DNA from: an uncultured Lachnospiraceae bacterium
GTDB taxonomy: Bacteria; Bacillota; Clostridia; Lachnospirales; Lachnospiraceae
DNA: 64,000 bases
Direction of reading: 5' to 3'
Assembly: GCA_902779305.1 (NCBI GenBank)
Contig: CACZBD010000005.1
Coordinates: 62,001 to 126,000 of the forward strand
The notes under the pieces were generated by a model, which saw only the letters and a list, made by a program, of their open reading frames with translations, did no database searches and was not told the origin of the DNA. Both the position numbers and the translations under genes were made by a program. Positions 24,125-33,421 of the stretch are shown here, one piece after another. How positions within the stretch are numbered: the stretch's first letter is position 1; every line of letters starts with the position of its first letter.

Positions 24125-25426
24125 TTACTCCATTTCTACTTCTTTGGTCCATACTTTTCCGGATGACGGGAACATTTCCCCGAACCCGAGATCCTGAATG
24201 CGGATCTTCAGCAGGGTTTCCGACTTCATTTCCGTTGTGATCCGAAGTCTTGTCGCTCTTTCGGGTCTTGTCGGCAGACCGGTTAATTCCACCGACAGAT
24301 GCTGTTTGTCCTTACCGTCCACAGGAGTGATCGTGAAGTTTACATAACTCCCTTCATCCAGAATACACTCAAATTCTTTTTTTGCATCATACCAGTTTTC
24401 ACCGGCATCCGCGAGGGCAAAGTACTCTTCCTGCTGCCCCCGTTTCATCTGCAGGCCCACATTGAATTTCAGTTTGTCGGCCCCGAGGAACACATACGCT
24501 TTGTTCAGTTTGTCCGGCAGGATCTTGTCCTTGGCGCAGTAGCAGGCTCCTTTGGAATACAGGTTCTTCCCCTGGAACACACGTCTGCCCATGCACAGAT
24601 ATTTCAGTGTCTTCTTGCACCAGCTCTCATCAAAGCCGTCGCCGATCAGAAAAACGGTGCTGACCGTCTTCGGGTTGATCAGGCCGTGGATCGTATGCAG
24701 GACATATTCGTCCAGATAATCCCTGGATTCCTCGGTGGATTCTTCTCCGAGCATCAGGGAAGGAGTTTTCAGTTCTTCAAAATCACTGCGCTCGACAAAT
24801 GCCACCACAGGCGTGGTCCTGCGGTTCATCCAGAGGTTATAGGCGCGCATGTACTGGTTGGAATAATCAAAGATCGCGACCTCGTGTTCCCAAAGTTCCT
24901 CCGGCTGATGCAGCACATAATAATAACTGCTTTCCTCATAGGTCTGGAAGAAGATCTTTTCCCGCGGGATCGGAAGCGCCGAGGCCACCTTATCCAGCAC
25001 ATCGATCGAACGGCCCTCCAGCGTATCCACGGTAAAGTAGATCGCTTCAACCTGATCCGGCTGCGTGATCATGGACAGCTGGTTTAAGGATCTTCTCACA
25101 AAAAGCACCAGGAGATCCACGCAGTCATAGGCTTCGCCTTCCAGTTCGATCTTGGCCCCGCTTCTTGCAAAGCTCAAGAGTTTGCCCACCAGGGTTCCTT
25201 CGCCCCTTGCAACCACTTTTTCCGCTTCCTTGCCGTAATACCACTGACTGACATCTTTACGTTTGCAAAGCACGGTCGGAATGCCGAGACGCTCTTCTTC
25301 CTCTTCATCGGAAAGCGTTCTCGGGACTTCTCTATGCAGTTCGTAGTAACTGATCTGGGAAACCTGATCGTTCAGATCGTAGCCGATCACAAAGGAAGGT
25401 TTCCGCTCATCTTTCAGCGTGATCAT
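24125..25426 (-). CDS. Hsp70/actin-fold protein (DUF5716-like)
   Basis: 433 residues. I associate this with the DUF5716 family of Lachnospiraceae. The sequence shows a diverged actin/Hsp70 ATPase layout: phosphate-1-like IGYDLNDQVSQISYY (~14-28), a DLLVLFVRRSL helix (~105), phosphate-2-like VAIFDYSNQYMRAYNLW (~183-199), and an adenosine-site-like VSTVFLIGDGFDESW with KNLYSKGACYCA (~258-300), matching LxGG...P...A.GAA of DnaK. The C-terminal ~120 residues are beta-rich, in the place of a substrate-binding domain. Several catalytic glycines are replaced, so ATP hydrolysis is uncertain. Encoded between the 1187-aa protein and the TPR-like gene, it could be the chaperone-like core of an undescribed complex (inference). 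Confidence 0.65.
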   Translation of the reverse strand: MITLKDERKPSFVIGYDLNDQVSQISYYELHREVPRTLSDEEEEERLGIPTVLCKRKDVSQWYYGKEAEKVVARGEGTLVGKLLSFARSGAKIELEGEAYDCVDLLVLFVRRSLNQLSMITQPDQVEAIYFTVDTLEGRSIDVLDKVASALPIPREKIFFQTYEESSYYYVLHQPEELWEHEVAIFDYSNQYMRAYNLWMNRRTTPVVAFVERSDFEELKTPSLMLGEESTEESRDYLDEYVLHTIHGLINPKTVSTVFLIGDGFDESWCKKTLKYLCMGRRVFQGKNLYSKGACYCAKDKILPDKLNKAYVFLGADKLKFNVGLQMKRGQQEEYFALADAGENWYDAKKEFECILDEGSYVNFTITPVDGKDKQHLSVELTGLPTRPERATRLRITTEMKSETLLKIRIQDLGFGEMFPSSGKVWTKEVEME

Positions 25427-25459
25427 TTCGTGCTTTTCTTTCTGTTTTCTTTTATATAC

Positions 25460-28400
25460 TTATATCATCCCAAAGATCTGTGTGGTAAAGCAGTCCGCTT
25501 CCACATACTCTTCCATCAGCTTCAAAAGTGTTTCCTCATCCTGCAGCGTTTTGCTGACGACCATATCGTTTAAGAGGCTGTATCTGCTCTCGCTGTCAAG
25601 ACCGGCAGATTCCGAGATGCTTACGGAATCGCTGACCGTCAGCTGCTCCCTGCCGCCTTTTTCCTCCGTGATGTAGTATTGCAGGTTTTCCCCGAAAAAC
25701 AGGACAAAATCCTTGGAAAATACGCCGCCGAACATGTTGCGCATCTCTTCGGTACGGTAGGTGTCCTCCTCGGAATCCGGCTCCTCGAGGATATAGTGGA
25801 TCACAACGCGGTTTGCCGGATTGGTCCGGTATTCGATGATCGCCTTATCTTCAAAAGCGCCAAGTTCCGGCATCAGATGCGCCAGAGCGGAAAAGAACTT
25901 AAAATACATGTTCCTGTGCATATATTCCTTGATGAACTGACGCAGCATATCCTTGATCCGCTCGGAGTACTCCGTCTTTTCCTCCGCATAGTATTTTAAG
26001 AGCGCCAGTTTGCAGGCATCGTTCAGGTTCTCACCAAGCCGGTAATTGTCCACGAGATGCTCAAAGACCGAATCATCCGTCAGCCTTTCCTTGGCAAAAT
26101 AGTCAAACGCGCAATAGGACAGATAGGCCAGTTCCACCCTTGTGGACGCACCCATCGCCAGATAATCCTCGAAGATCTGCTCTTTCTCTCCGACCGTCGT
26201 GCGGGTATAAAGCATCTGGATGATCAGTTTTTCCGTCAGCATATAGCAGTCCAGGTCAAACTGTCCGGCCGCTTTCCACAGATCACGCAGTTCCTTGGTC
26301 AGGCCATTGAAGTTATCCACAAGATATTTTAAAGTCAGGGAATCGTATTTTCCCTGTTTGAAGGCAAAATAACACATCTTGACGAGCATCGGATCCGGCA
26401 GACGGTCTTTTTGCTCCACCATCCTTGCGCAGATCTTGACGCAGGTCTTGGCGCTGATCTCATCCGTTCCGTAAATGCACATCAGCTCGTAGGCTTCCTC
26501 ATACATGCTGCGGCGGACATAGAAATTGATCAGTTCCCCTCTGTCCTTGGCATCAAGCACCCTCGCATCCAGACTTTCCAGGAAATCATCCAAAGTCGAA
26601 GACTGGTCATTGTCATAATAATAATGCATGAGGTTCAGCCTGATGTCCCGCTTATAGGCTTCGCGGACCTGATCGGAATCCACCAGCTCCCTGCATTTTT
26701 CGGCATTGCTTTCATCCACGATCACGTAATGCCGCTTTCCTTCCACAAGATAGGAAGTAAAGAAGAGGTTCTGGTTTACATAATCTTTGATCATCGGGAC
26801 ATACAGCGTCTCGTTCATCAGTTTGCAGAGACGGTTCGGATCCACGAGTTTCCGCTCTCCTGCTTCATTTTCCAGAAACAGGGTGGAATCCTCGTTATAG
26901 ACGCAGGGGTATGCCAGATGATCCTCCACGGGATAGGCCTGTTCGCCCTCAAACTGTTCCTGCAGCACGATCACACGCTTCATATCCGGCTCCGGCACAT
27001 ACAGTTCCTGCGCAAAGATCACACGGGACAGATGATTGGCAAGATCCGGGCGCATATTCTGCACAAAGAGCGTATCCCGGTAAACCTCCGCGAGATTCGC
27101 GCTGATATGTTCCGCTTCGATCTGTTCATACGCAAAGAGCAGCATCTGCTCCCGGTAGGATTCGTACAGATCCGGCAGTTCCTGCTTATGCGCGATCAGA
27201 TTCGCATAAAGGAATGCCTTATGCGCATAGTCAAGTTCATTCTGGAACCCGAAGTACATGAAGACCTGCTTGGGCAGGGCCTCACGGTAGTCCATCGGGA
27301 TCGCATACATATAATACTCGATCAGACGCGTGATCCTTAAGTCCGCTTCCACGCCTCTTGCATACCAGGGGAAATAGCAGGTATCTCTTTTATCGTCCTT
27401 GATCAGGAGCGTGCAGATCACGCCGGCCAATTCGGTATCGGGTGCTATTTCATAAGCGGTAAACAGAACCTTCAGCAAGTGCGGCGTGGTCGTCTTCTGC
27501 CTGGAAGCCAAGTAGATCAGCTGGTTCATGACCTCGCGGTCGAGTCTGCGGTTCTTGATCGGAAGCCATAACACCTGTACTTCAAAATCGGTCAGTTTCG
27601 AAAGCAGAGACGGATCGTTCACATAGCAGTGATAGGCTTCCATATACAGGATCGGACTGTGACAGCCCTCCAGAAACTGATTTTCGATCGCCGCCAGCTT
27701 TGCGGAATCACTCTGCGAGAGCTCTTCATCCAGATACAGCAGGGTCCAGAGGATCTGCGAACTGTTCTTGTGCTGTTCATAGATCGAGGAAACCTGTGCG
27801 GCGATTTGGTTTACATAATCTTCTTCCCTGCGGTACAGAGTCGTCAGGTACAGATAATAGCAATACACTTCCGGATCCGTCGTGTGGATATTCATTTCAT
27901 TGGCAACATGCTCCAGGATCCAGTTGGCTTCGTTATAACGCTCTTCGACAAGAAGGAGCTGCGCCTGCACGAGACGGGACAATGGATCCTTATCATCGAT
28001 GGCATTCAGCCGTTCCACGGTCTTCATGGACTCTCTGGCCCAGGTGGACACGTTGATCTGGCGCAGGCGGAACGACAGGTATTTGCGCATCAGTCTGCTG
28101 ATCAGCTGATTTTTCTCACGCCTTCTTGCCCTGCCCGAAGACGTCTGTTTACGTTTGGACGCAATGACGGTCAGGACCTGCTCCCGCTCTCCGCCCTTAA
28201 GGATGATCTGCCCGAAGTTGTTTCCCTCGTGGAGCTTCTCGTCACTTAAGTAGAATACCAGCCGGAAATCGTTTCCGAGAAAATCATGGTCGCTCACGGT
28301 TTCCTTTTCCAGCCGGATAAAATCACCGTCGCAGGACAGTTCCAGATGCACATACCCCCAGGTGGACTTATGCACCGTGACCTCGCAGCGCATCTCTTCG

Positions 28401-29023
28401 ATCACATCCCTGAATTCGTATGTGGAGCGGTCAAGCGAATAATGAACGGGCTGCTTCTTGTTGATCGCAACGAGAAACGCATCCACGCTCTGCTCGGACT
28501 TGGGCGCATTCAAAAATCCCAGATATTTGTTCAGGTGGATCCGGTCATTTCCGTCAAAGACCTGCAGAAACCGCTCGGAATAGAACAGTTGCACAGCCTC
28601 GTCCCAGTTGAGCTGGGCCTGGTTGGTAAAATGAAAGAGGTTCCTGACACTGCCTAACGAAGATTCGATAATGGAGTTGACAATGGAAAAAACAAACGGG
28701 ATATAGTATTCTCCGGCGCCGGACACGATCTGGATGTCCCCTTTGATCACATCCCCGGCCTCTAAGCCGGTCGGATCAAATACAAAACGGACTTCTTTTT
28801 CCACATCTTCAAAACTGTCGATCCTGCATACAAGACGCATGCTGGAGGTATAGATATGACCGGTGACAACGGTTTCCGTGACGCTTTTTAATACAAAGGA
28901 CCCCTCATAAAGTTCCCCGGGCGGGATCACCGCCTCGATTTTGGGTACACTAAAAGTGAGCTTTCCGCAGTCATACTCAAAAAACCCGTTCACCAGTTTG
29001 TCGACAATTTCGCGCAAGATCAC
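25460..29023 (-). CDS. Large Ig-like/helical-repeat protein (DUF5717-like), first gene of the four-gene operon
   Basis: 1187 residues, one of the longest genes here; I associate it with the DUF5717 family. Start GTG 29023 (weak GGTGA site). Residues ~15-115 and ~190-295 are beta-sandwich modules (SVPKIEAVIPPGELYEGSFV; VTVHKSTWGYVHLELSCDGD), resembling MSP/Ig-like domains. A basic linker (SKRKQTSSGRARRREKNQ) follows, then ~850 residues of alpha-helical repeats in TPR/HEAT style, rich in Tyr and Leu. No signal peptide and no transmembrane helix: a large cytoplasmic scaffold. The protein is acidic overall. It is transcribed first, followed by the Hsp70-like gene after 33 bp. Confidence 0.7.
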   Translation of the reverse strand: MILREIVDKLVNGFFEYDCGKLTFSVPKIEAVIPPGELYEGSFVLKSVTETVVTGHIYTSSMRLVCRIDSFEDVEKEVRFVFDPTGLEAGDVIKGDIQIVSGAGEYYIPFVFSIVNSIIESSLGSVRNLFHFTNQAQLNWDEAVQLFYSERFLQVFDGNDRIHLNKYLGFLNAPKSEQSVDAFLVAINKKQPVHYSLDRSTYEFRDVIEEMRCEVTVHKSTWGYVHLELSCDGDFIRLEKETVSDHDFLGNDFRLVFYLSDEKLHEGNNFGQIILKGGEREQVLTVIASKRKQTSSGRARRREKNQLISRLMRKYLSFRLRQINVSTWARESMKTVERLNAIDDKDPLSRLVQAQLLLVEERYNEANWILEHVANEMNIHTTDPEVYCYYLYLTTLYRREEDYVNQIAAQVSSIYEQHKNSSQILWTLLYLDEELSQSDSAKLAAIENQFLEGCHSPILYMEAYHCYVNDPSLLSKLTDFEVQVLWLPIKNRRLDREVMNQLIYLASRQKTTTPHLLKVLFTAYEIAPDTELAGVICTLLIKDDKRDTCYFPWYARGVEADLRITRLIEYYMYAIPMDYREALPKQVFMYFGFQNELDYAHKAFLYANLIAHKQELPDLYESYREQMLLFAYEQIEAEHISANLAEVYRDTLFVQNMRPDLANHLSRVIFAQELYVPEPDMKRVIVLQEQFEGEQAYPVEDHLAYPCVYNEDSTLFLENEAGERKLVDPNRLCKLMNETLYVPMIKDYVNQNLFFTSYLVEGKRHYVIVDESNAEKCRELVDSDQVREAYKRDIRLNLMHYYYDNDQSSTLDDFLESLDARVLDAKDRGELINFYVRRSMYEEAYELMCIYGTDEISAKTCVKICARMVEQKDRLPDPMLVKMCYFAFKQGKYDSLTLKYLVDNFNGLTKELRDLWKAAGQFDLDCYMLTEKLIIQMLYTRTTVGEKEQIFEDYLAMGASTRVELAYLSYCAFDYFAKERLTDDSVFEHLVDNYRLGENLNDACKLALLKYYAEEKTEYSERIKDMLRQFIKEYMHRNMYFKFFSALAHLMPELGAFEDKAIIEYRTNPANRVVIHYILEEPDSEEDTYRTEEMRNMFGGVFSKDFVLFFGENLQYYITEEKGGREQLTVSDSVSISESAGLDSESRYSLLNDMVVSKTLQDEETLLKLMEEYVEADCFTTQIFGMI

Positions 29024-29065
29024 TCACCACACTTTGCCAAAAGTGTATTCTCCCCCTAAAATAAT

Positions 29066-29071
29066 AGTATA
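29066..29071 (-). promoter_or_regulatory. Extended -10 box of the four-gene operon
   Basis: TGTGG precedes TATACT (29066-29071, minus strand) 42 bases upstream of GTG 29023. The -35 position falls in the terminator stem of the upstream operon and is poor (TTTCCG). Confidence 0.45.
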
Positions 29072-29082
29072 CCACAAAAGAA

Positions 29083-29105
29083 AAGAGGCGGAAAGACCGC
29101 CTCTT
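29083..29105 (-). terminator. Intrinsic terminator of the iorB-paaK-ACT operon
   Basis: A perfect 9-bp stem AAGAGGCGG (29083-29091) with CCGCCTCTT (29097-29105), 5-nt loop, followed on the minus strand by TTCTTTTG. On the plus strand the trailer is also T-rich. Confidence 0.85.
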
Positions 29106-29166
29106 AAGCATTTTTAAGTAAATTTCATATATTTTTCAGACCGGTTCTTTTAGCCGCATCACTGCT

Positions 29167-29583
29167 CTACCGGTAGACCTCTTCCGGTTTCAGAACCTCA
29201 AAGCCTTCCTCGGTCAGCAGTTTTTCCGCCGCTTCCACGTCCCTGATCTTCATGATCATGGATGCGGTGTCCTGCGTGGAAAGCACATACATATATTCGA
29301 TGTTGAATTCCTTTAAGGCCGTCAGCAGGTCATGCAGGGAACCCGGCGCATTGGAAATGCGTACCGCGATCACTGTGGATAATTTCGCGGAAAGTCCCGC
29401 AGATTTCAGGCAGGCGATCGCTTTTTCCGGATCCGAAACGATCAGTCTTAACAGTCCGAAATCCACCGATTCCGCCAGGCTCAGCGAGGAAATATTGACC
29501 GCATTCTCCTTGAGGACTTCCGTAACCTTTTCAATCCTGCCTTCTTTATTCGCCATAAACACCGTAACCTGTTTTACCGCCAT
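29167..29583 (-). CDS. Tandem ACT-domain protein
   Basis: 138 residues made of two ACT domains: VKQVTVFMANKEGRIEKVTE and, from ~70, STVIAVRISNAPGSLHDLLT, each with the beta-alpha-beta pattern and the Gly/Asn-rich ligand loop (GRIEKV; APGSL). Such proteins typically bind an amino acid, and this organisation (ACT next to PaaK and IorB) is common in anaerobes that ferment aromatic amino acids. A sensor role for phenylalanine, tyrosine or tryptophan is inferred. GGAGAGG lies before ATG 29583; last gene before the terminator at 29083. Confidence 0.85.
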   Translation of the reverse strand: MAVKQVTVFMANKEGRIEKVTEVLKENAVNISSLSLAESVDFGLLRLIVSDPEKAIACLKSAGLSAKLSTVIAVRISNAPGSLHDLLTALKEFNIEYMYVLSTQDTASMIMKIRDVEAAEKLLTEEGFEVLKPEEVYR

Positions 29584-29661
29584 ATTCTACCTCTCCTTGT
29601 CTCTGTGAAATTTTAAAATAACGTTCGTTATGATCGCATGTTATTTATTTATGATACCGGA

Positions 29662-30960
29662 TCACAGATATTTCCGGTTATCGATCACATGCTTTGCTTT
29701 GCCTTCGAAGCGTTCCAGCGTATGAGGCTCTACCAGCGTGACTTTTACCGCAAGCCCGAGCGCCTGTTTCAATACAAGCTGGATCTTCTTGGACAGCTGG
29801 TCAAGACCCCGCATCTCATCATCAAAGAAGCGTTCTTCAACCTCCACCTGAACTTCCAGTGTATCCTGATGGTTCACGCGGTCAACGATCAGCATGTAGT
29901 TCGGCGTTGTCTCGTCAACCTCAAGAAGCGCTGCTTCCACCTGAGATGGGAATACATTGACACCGCGGATGATCAGCATGTCATCGCTTCTGCCCTTGAA
30001 ACGTGAGATCCTCGCCGTGGTCCGGCCGCATTCGCAGGTCGATCTGTCGATACTTGTTAAGTCCTTGGTCCTGTAGCGGATCAGCGGGATGCCTTCTTTG
30101 GTCAGCGTTGTAAATACAAGCTCACCGGTTTCCCCGTCAGCTACGGGTTTCAGTGTCGACGGGTCGATGATCTCCGGCAGGAAATGATCCTCCTGCACAT
30201 GCAGTCCTGCATGAAATTCACAGTCACAGGCCACACCAGGTCCCATGACCTCGGAAAGGCCGTAAATATCATGTGCCTTGATATGCAGCCAGTCTTCGAT
30301 CAGTTTGCGCATATTCTCGGTCCAAGGTTCCGCGCCGCAGATCGCCCTTCTGAGTTTGATCTTATCGAGCATGCCTTCCGCTTCCAGGGTTTCTGCCACA
30401 TGCAGCAGATAGGAAGGGGTGCATGCGATCGCAGTCACGCCGAAGTCTTCCATCATCGTGATCAGTTTCTTGGTATTTCCGGTAGACATCGGTACAACGG
30501 TGGCGCCAAGGTTTTCCGCGCCGTAATGCGCGCCGAGGCCGCCCGTGAACAGGCCGTAGCCGTAAGCGATCTGGATCGTGTCGTCTCTGCCGATGTCGGC
30601 CATCGTCATGGCGCGGGCCACACATTCCGCCCAGCTGTCGATATCGGTTCTCGTATAGCCGACAACAGTTGCCTTTCCGGTCGTTCCGCTTGAGGCATGG
30701 ATCCTGACGATCTGGGATCTCGGAACGGCAAACAGACCGAACGGATAGGTGTTCCTTAAGTCGTCTTTTGTCGTATAGGGAAGCTTTTCCAGGTCCTCGA
30801 TCCCGCGGATATCCCCCGGTTCGATCCCGACTTCCTGCATCTTTTTGCGGTAATACTCCACGTTGTGGTAGACCCTGTCCACCAGTTTCACGAGCCTTTT
30901 GCTCTGCAGATGCGTCATCGCATCTCTGCTCATGCACTCCTTTGATTCATTCCAGATCAT
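29662..30960 (-). CDS. paaK: Phenylacetate-CoA ligase
   Basis: 432 residues, usual family length. Adenylate-forming enzyme: RIHASSGTTGKATVVGYT (P-loop, ~87-104), YGLSEVMGPG (~235), YRTKDLT (~300), and a C-terminal SDDMLIIRGVNVFPSQVE, matching PaaK. It converts arylacetic acids plus ATP and CoA to aryl-acetyl-CoA. In this operon with iorB it more likely works with indolepyruvate:ferredoxin oxidoreductase, in the direction that makes ATP from arylacetyl-CoA or that activates arylacetates for aromatic amino acid synthesis (known pairing; direction is inference). Confidence 0.93.
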   Translation of the reverse strand: MIWNESKECMSRDAMTHLQSKRLVKLVDRVYHNVEYYRKKMQEVGIEPGDIRGIEDLEKLPYTTKDDLRNTYPFGLFAVPRSQIVRIHASSGTTGKATVVGYTRTDIDSWAECVARAMTMADIGRDDTIQIAYGYGLFTGGLGAHYGAENLGATVVPMSTGNTKKLITMMEDFGVTAIACTPSYLLHVAETLEAEGMLDKIKLRRAICGAEPWTENMRKLIEDWLHIKAHDIYGLSEVMGPGVACDCEFHAGLHVQEDHFLPEIIDPSTLKPVADGETGELVFTTLTKEGIPLIRYRTKDLTSIDRSTCECGRTTARISRFKGRSDDMLIIRGVNVFPSQVEAALLEVDETTPNYMLIVDRVNHQDTLEVQVEVEERFFDDEMRGLDQLSKKIQLVLKQALGLAVKVTLVEPHTLERFEGKAKHVIDNRKYL

Positions 30961-31053
30961 CTTTTTTCCTGCTTTCTGTTATGCCTTCTGTAAAGAATTC
31001 TGTTATGCGTCGGTTAACGGATCCGTGATGCGAAACCGGACAGTTCCCGGATG

Positions 31054-31623
31054 TTATGATGCATAACCGACATCAAATGCTTTTTTATTGATCTCAACAA
31101 ACTGCGGTTTTACGGTATTTTCAATGACCTTTTGCCATTCTTCCCTGGAAAAATCCATGTGTTTTGCGGCAACGCCCAAAACGATCACATTGAAAACCTT
31201 GGGATTCCCGAGTTTCTTGGCCTCGCTCATGGCATCGATCGAGATCAGGCGGCAGCGCTTTTTAAGGTCTTCCAGAATATTCTGCGGATATTCGGCCGCG
31301 CCCATCACGACCGGCATCGGGTCGATCCGCTCATCATTTACGATCATAACGCCGTCTTTTTTCAGAAAATGCGCGTAGCGGAGGGCTTCAAGTTTCTCAA
31401 ATGCGATCAGCACATCCGCCTGCCCTTCCTCTACGATCGGTTCCCTGACCTTATCGCCATAACGGACAAAAGTCACAACGGATCCGCCTCTTTGCGCCAT
31501 CCCGTGTACTTCCGAAAGTTTTACCTCGTATCCGCCCGCTCGCATGATCCCGCCTAGGATCCTGCTGGTCAGAAGCGTTCCCTGTCCGCCGACGCCGACG
31601 ATCATGATGTTTTTGGTTTCCAT
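31054..31623 (-). CDS. iorB: Indolepyruvate:ferredoxin oxidoreductase, beta subunit
   Basis: 189 residues, the gamma-type domain of 2-oxoacid:acceptor oxidoreductases: NIMIVGVGGQGTLLTSRILG at the start, LSEVHGMAQRGGSVVTFVRYG (~37-57), and VLIAFEKLEALRYAHFL. It partners IorA (42951-44684) in the oxidative decarboxylation of aryl pyruvates to aryl-acetyl-CoA with reduction of ferredoxin. Its alpha subunit gene is 11 kb away, not adjacent as in the classic iorAB order. CAGGAG lies before ATG 31623. First gene of the iorB-paaK-ACT operon. Confidence 0.92.
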   Translation of the reverse strand: METKNIMIVGVGGQGTLLTSRILGGIMRAGGYEVKLSEVHGMAQRGGSVVTFVRYGDKVREPIVEEGQADVLIAFEKLEALRYAHFLKKDGVMIVNDERIDPMPVVMGAAEYPQNILEDLKKRCRLISIDAMSEAKKLGNPKVFNVIVLGVAAKHMDFSREEWQKVIENTVKPQFVEINKKAFDVGYAS

Positions 31624-31733
31624 TGTCTTTTCTCCTGAAATTTATTTTCTTTCAATATTTCAAAATATGAATATATCTGTATGAATGCGGGTATGCATCC
31701 CGGAACCTTCTTCATGATAGATCAACATGGTTA

Positions 31734-31763
31734 ACTATAGCACAGTTTCACATCGAAAAACAA
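31734..31763 (-). promoter_or_regulatory. Promoter of the iorB-paaK-ACT operon
   Basis: Minus strand: -35 TTGTTT (31758-31763), 18-bp spacer, -10 TATAGT (31734-31739). It falls between the signalling operon's last stop (31780) and iorB. Confidence 0.55.
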
Positions 31764-31779
31764 TATTCCCGTACAGTTT

Positions 31780-33414
31780 TCAACTGTTATGATGCCTGGA
31801 AAGGAGCATTTTCTGATAGGCCCGCTGGAAAATATCCTTTGCCGTATCCCCGGATCCTTCCGTATAAACGGCATATCCTGCAGAAAGGACGATATCGCGG
31901 TCGTAGGATCTCGCGCTCAAATTCAAAAGACGTACCTGTTCCCCGATGCGGTCCAGACAGATCTTCAACTCATCATCCGGCACATTTTCGACAACCGCCA
32001 AAAACTCGTCGCCGCCGTAGCGGAAGACATTGTCGCTTCCGAACGTCTCGCTGATGATCCGTCCGCAATCCGCGATCATCAGGTCACCGTATTCATATCC
32101 CAGTTTTTCATTGGTCTCCTTCAGGCTGTCAATATCAAAAACAAGGATGGCAAAATCAGCCAGTCCTTCCCGGATCTTCTTATCCAGTGTCGGAACCAGT
32201 GCCTGAAAGGCCTGTTTATTCCCGACTCCGGTCATGGAATCCGTATAAGCCTGTGTATGAAGGAAGGTGACATATTCCTGCATCTCCTTGGACACATTCC
32301 GGATACCCCGGGCCAGTTCGCCGATCTCGTCATTCGAATGATATGTGACCGGTATGTTCAGTTCTCCTCTGGAAATATGCATGGTCGCATCTGTCAGTTC
32401 CCTGATCGGGCGAACGATCTTGGAAAGCGCATACCAGAGGACGGGAAATACAAGCGCCATCACGACGAGCAGGATCAGCAGCTGTCTTCGCCACAGCCGC
32501 ACCCTGGCGGATTCCACTTCTTTTTGGGGAATCAGAATGCCGAGGATCATGCCGTTCTTAAGACGCGTTGCCATCATATGACAGGTTTCCCCGTTCCAGA
32601 CGATGTGGATGATCTCGCCCGTCTTCTCATAACTGTCCGCGACGGCATCTTCATTCTTCTGCAGTTCACCGTCCATTTGAAATGAAGGAAGGCCCACCGG
32701 ATAGTCTTTCTGATACAGGACCTGCCCGTCAGAAGAAAAGAGCATGCTAAAAGTACTGTCTGTTCCGGAGGAATCCATAATCCGGTGAAGATCTTCCATG
32801 TTAAGATCAACGCCCGTAACGCCGAAAAATTCCCCGTCCATGAAAATGGGAGCAACAAAACTGGACATATAGATATTCCGGTTTTTATCGATATAAGGTT
32901 TTACCCACAGTTTTGACTGCTTCTGCTTGGGCTCGTAATACCATCCCACATGTTCCCAATCGGTCTCATCATACTTCAGGATATCCGTTACGGGCGCGGT
33001 GGAAAACCCTCCGAACTCGTTTCTTTCGAGTGTCACGCACGACGGCTTTCCGTACAGTTCCGGGTCCGGTATGATATAAACGGTCCCGACCAGATCCGTG
33101 AGCTGCGCCAGATCCATACACTCCGTTTTCATGTCTTTCAGTAATCCGCTTCTGTAGGATTCATCCGATCGCATGCGCGCAGGATCCACATTTGCCTTCA
33201 CATAGTCACTGAGCCGGTTTACAACGTGTTCGACAAGCGACAGTCTTGCGTCTATCATTGCCGCCCTTTCCTTCGTGGCGGCACCGAGACGCGCTTTCGC
33301 ACTGTCCTCGATGATGCCTGTCATGTCTGAATAACTGACAATGGCAAAGATCAGATAGACGCCAAAGATCACTGCCGATATGATGATCATCAATCTGGTT
33401 CTAACGGAATTCAA
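31780..33414 (-). CDS. Diguanylate cyclase with Cache and HAMP domains
   Basis: 544 residues: transmembrane helix ~8-28, double-Cache extracellular domain ~45-285 (VKPYIDKNRNIYMSSFVAPI, FGVTGVDLNMEDL), second helix ~308-328, HAMP ~330-385 (IVRPIRELTDATMHISRGEL), GGDEF domain ~390-540. The catalytic motif is intact (RYGGDEF) with FDIDSLKETNEKLG, so c-di-GMP synthesis is expected. The inhibitory I-site RxxD reads FGSD, so product feedback there is probably lost. Last gene of the seven-gene signalling operon, 7 bp after the degenerate GGDEF gene. Confidence 0.9.
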   Translation of the reverse strand: MNSVRTRLMIIISAVIFGVYLIFAIVSYSDMTGIIEDSAKARLGAATKERAAMIDARLSLVEHVVNRLSDYVKANVDPARMRSDESYRSGLLKDMKTECMDLAQLTDLVGTVYIIPDPELYGKPSCVTLERNEFGGFSTAPVTDILKYDETDWEHVGWYYEPKQKQSKLWVKPYIDKNRNIYMSSFVAPIFMDGEFFGVTGVDLNMEDLHRIMDSSGTDSTFSMLFSSDGQVLYQKDYPVGLPSFQMDGELQKNEDAVADSYEKTGEIIHIVWNGETCHMMATRLKNGMILGILIPQKEVESARVRLWRRQLLILLVVMALVFPVLWYALSKIVRPIRELTDATMHISRGELNIPVTYHSNDEIGELARGIRNVSKEMQEYVTFLHTQAYTDSMTGVGNKQAFQALVPTLDKKIREGLADFAILVFDIDSLKETNEKLGYEYGDLMIADCGRIISETFGSDNVFRYGGDEFLAVVENVPDDELKICLDRIGEQVRLLNLSARSYDRDIVLSAGYAVYTEGSGDTAKDIFQRAYQKMLLSRHHNS

Positions 33415-33421
33415 TTCACAC

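Noticed and set aside
26411..27340. A 309-codon open frame inside the 1187-aa gene, opposite strand
   Set aside because: Composition is that of an antisense frame (His/Ile/Arg rich) without a ribosome site.
31053..31067. GTTATG/CATAAC hairpin at the iorB stop as a terminator
   Set aside because: Six pairs, three-base loop, no T-run; paaK follows on the same strand.
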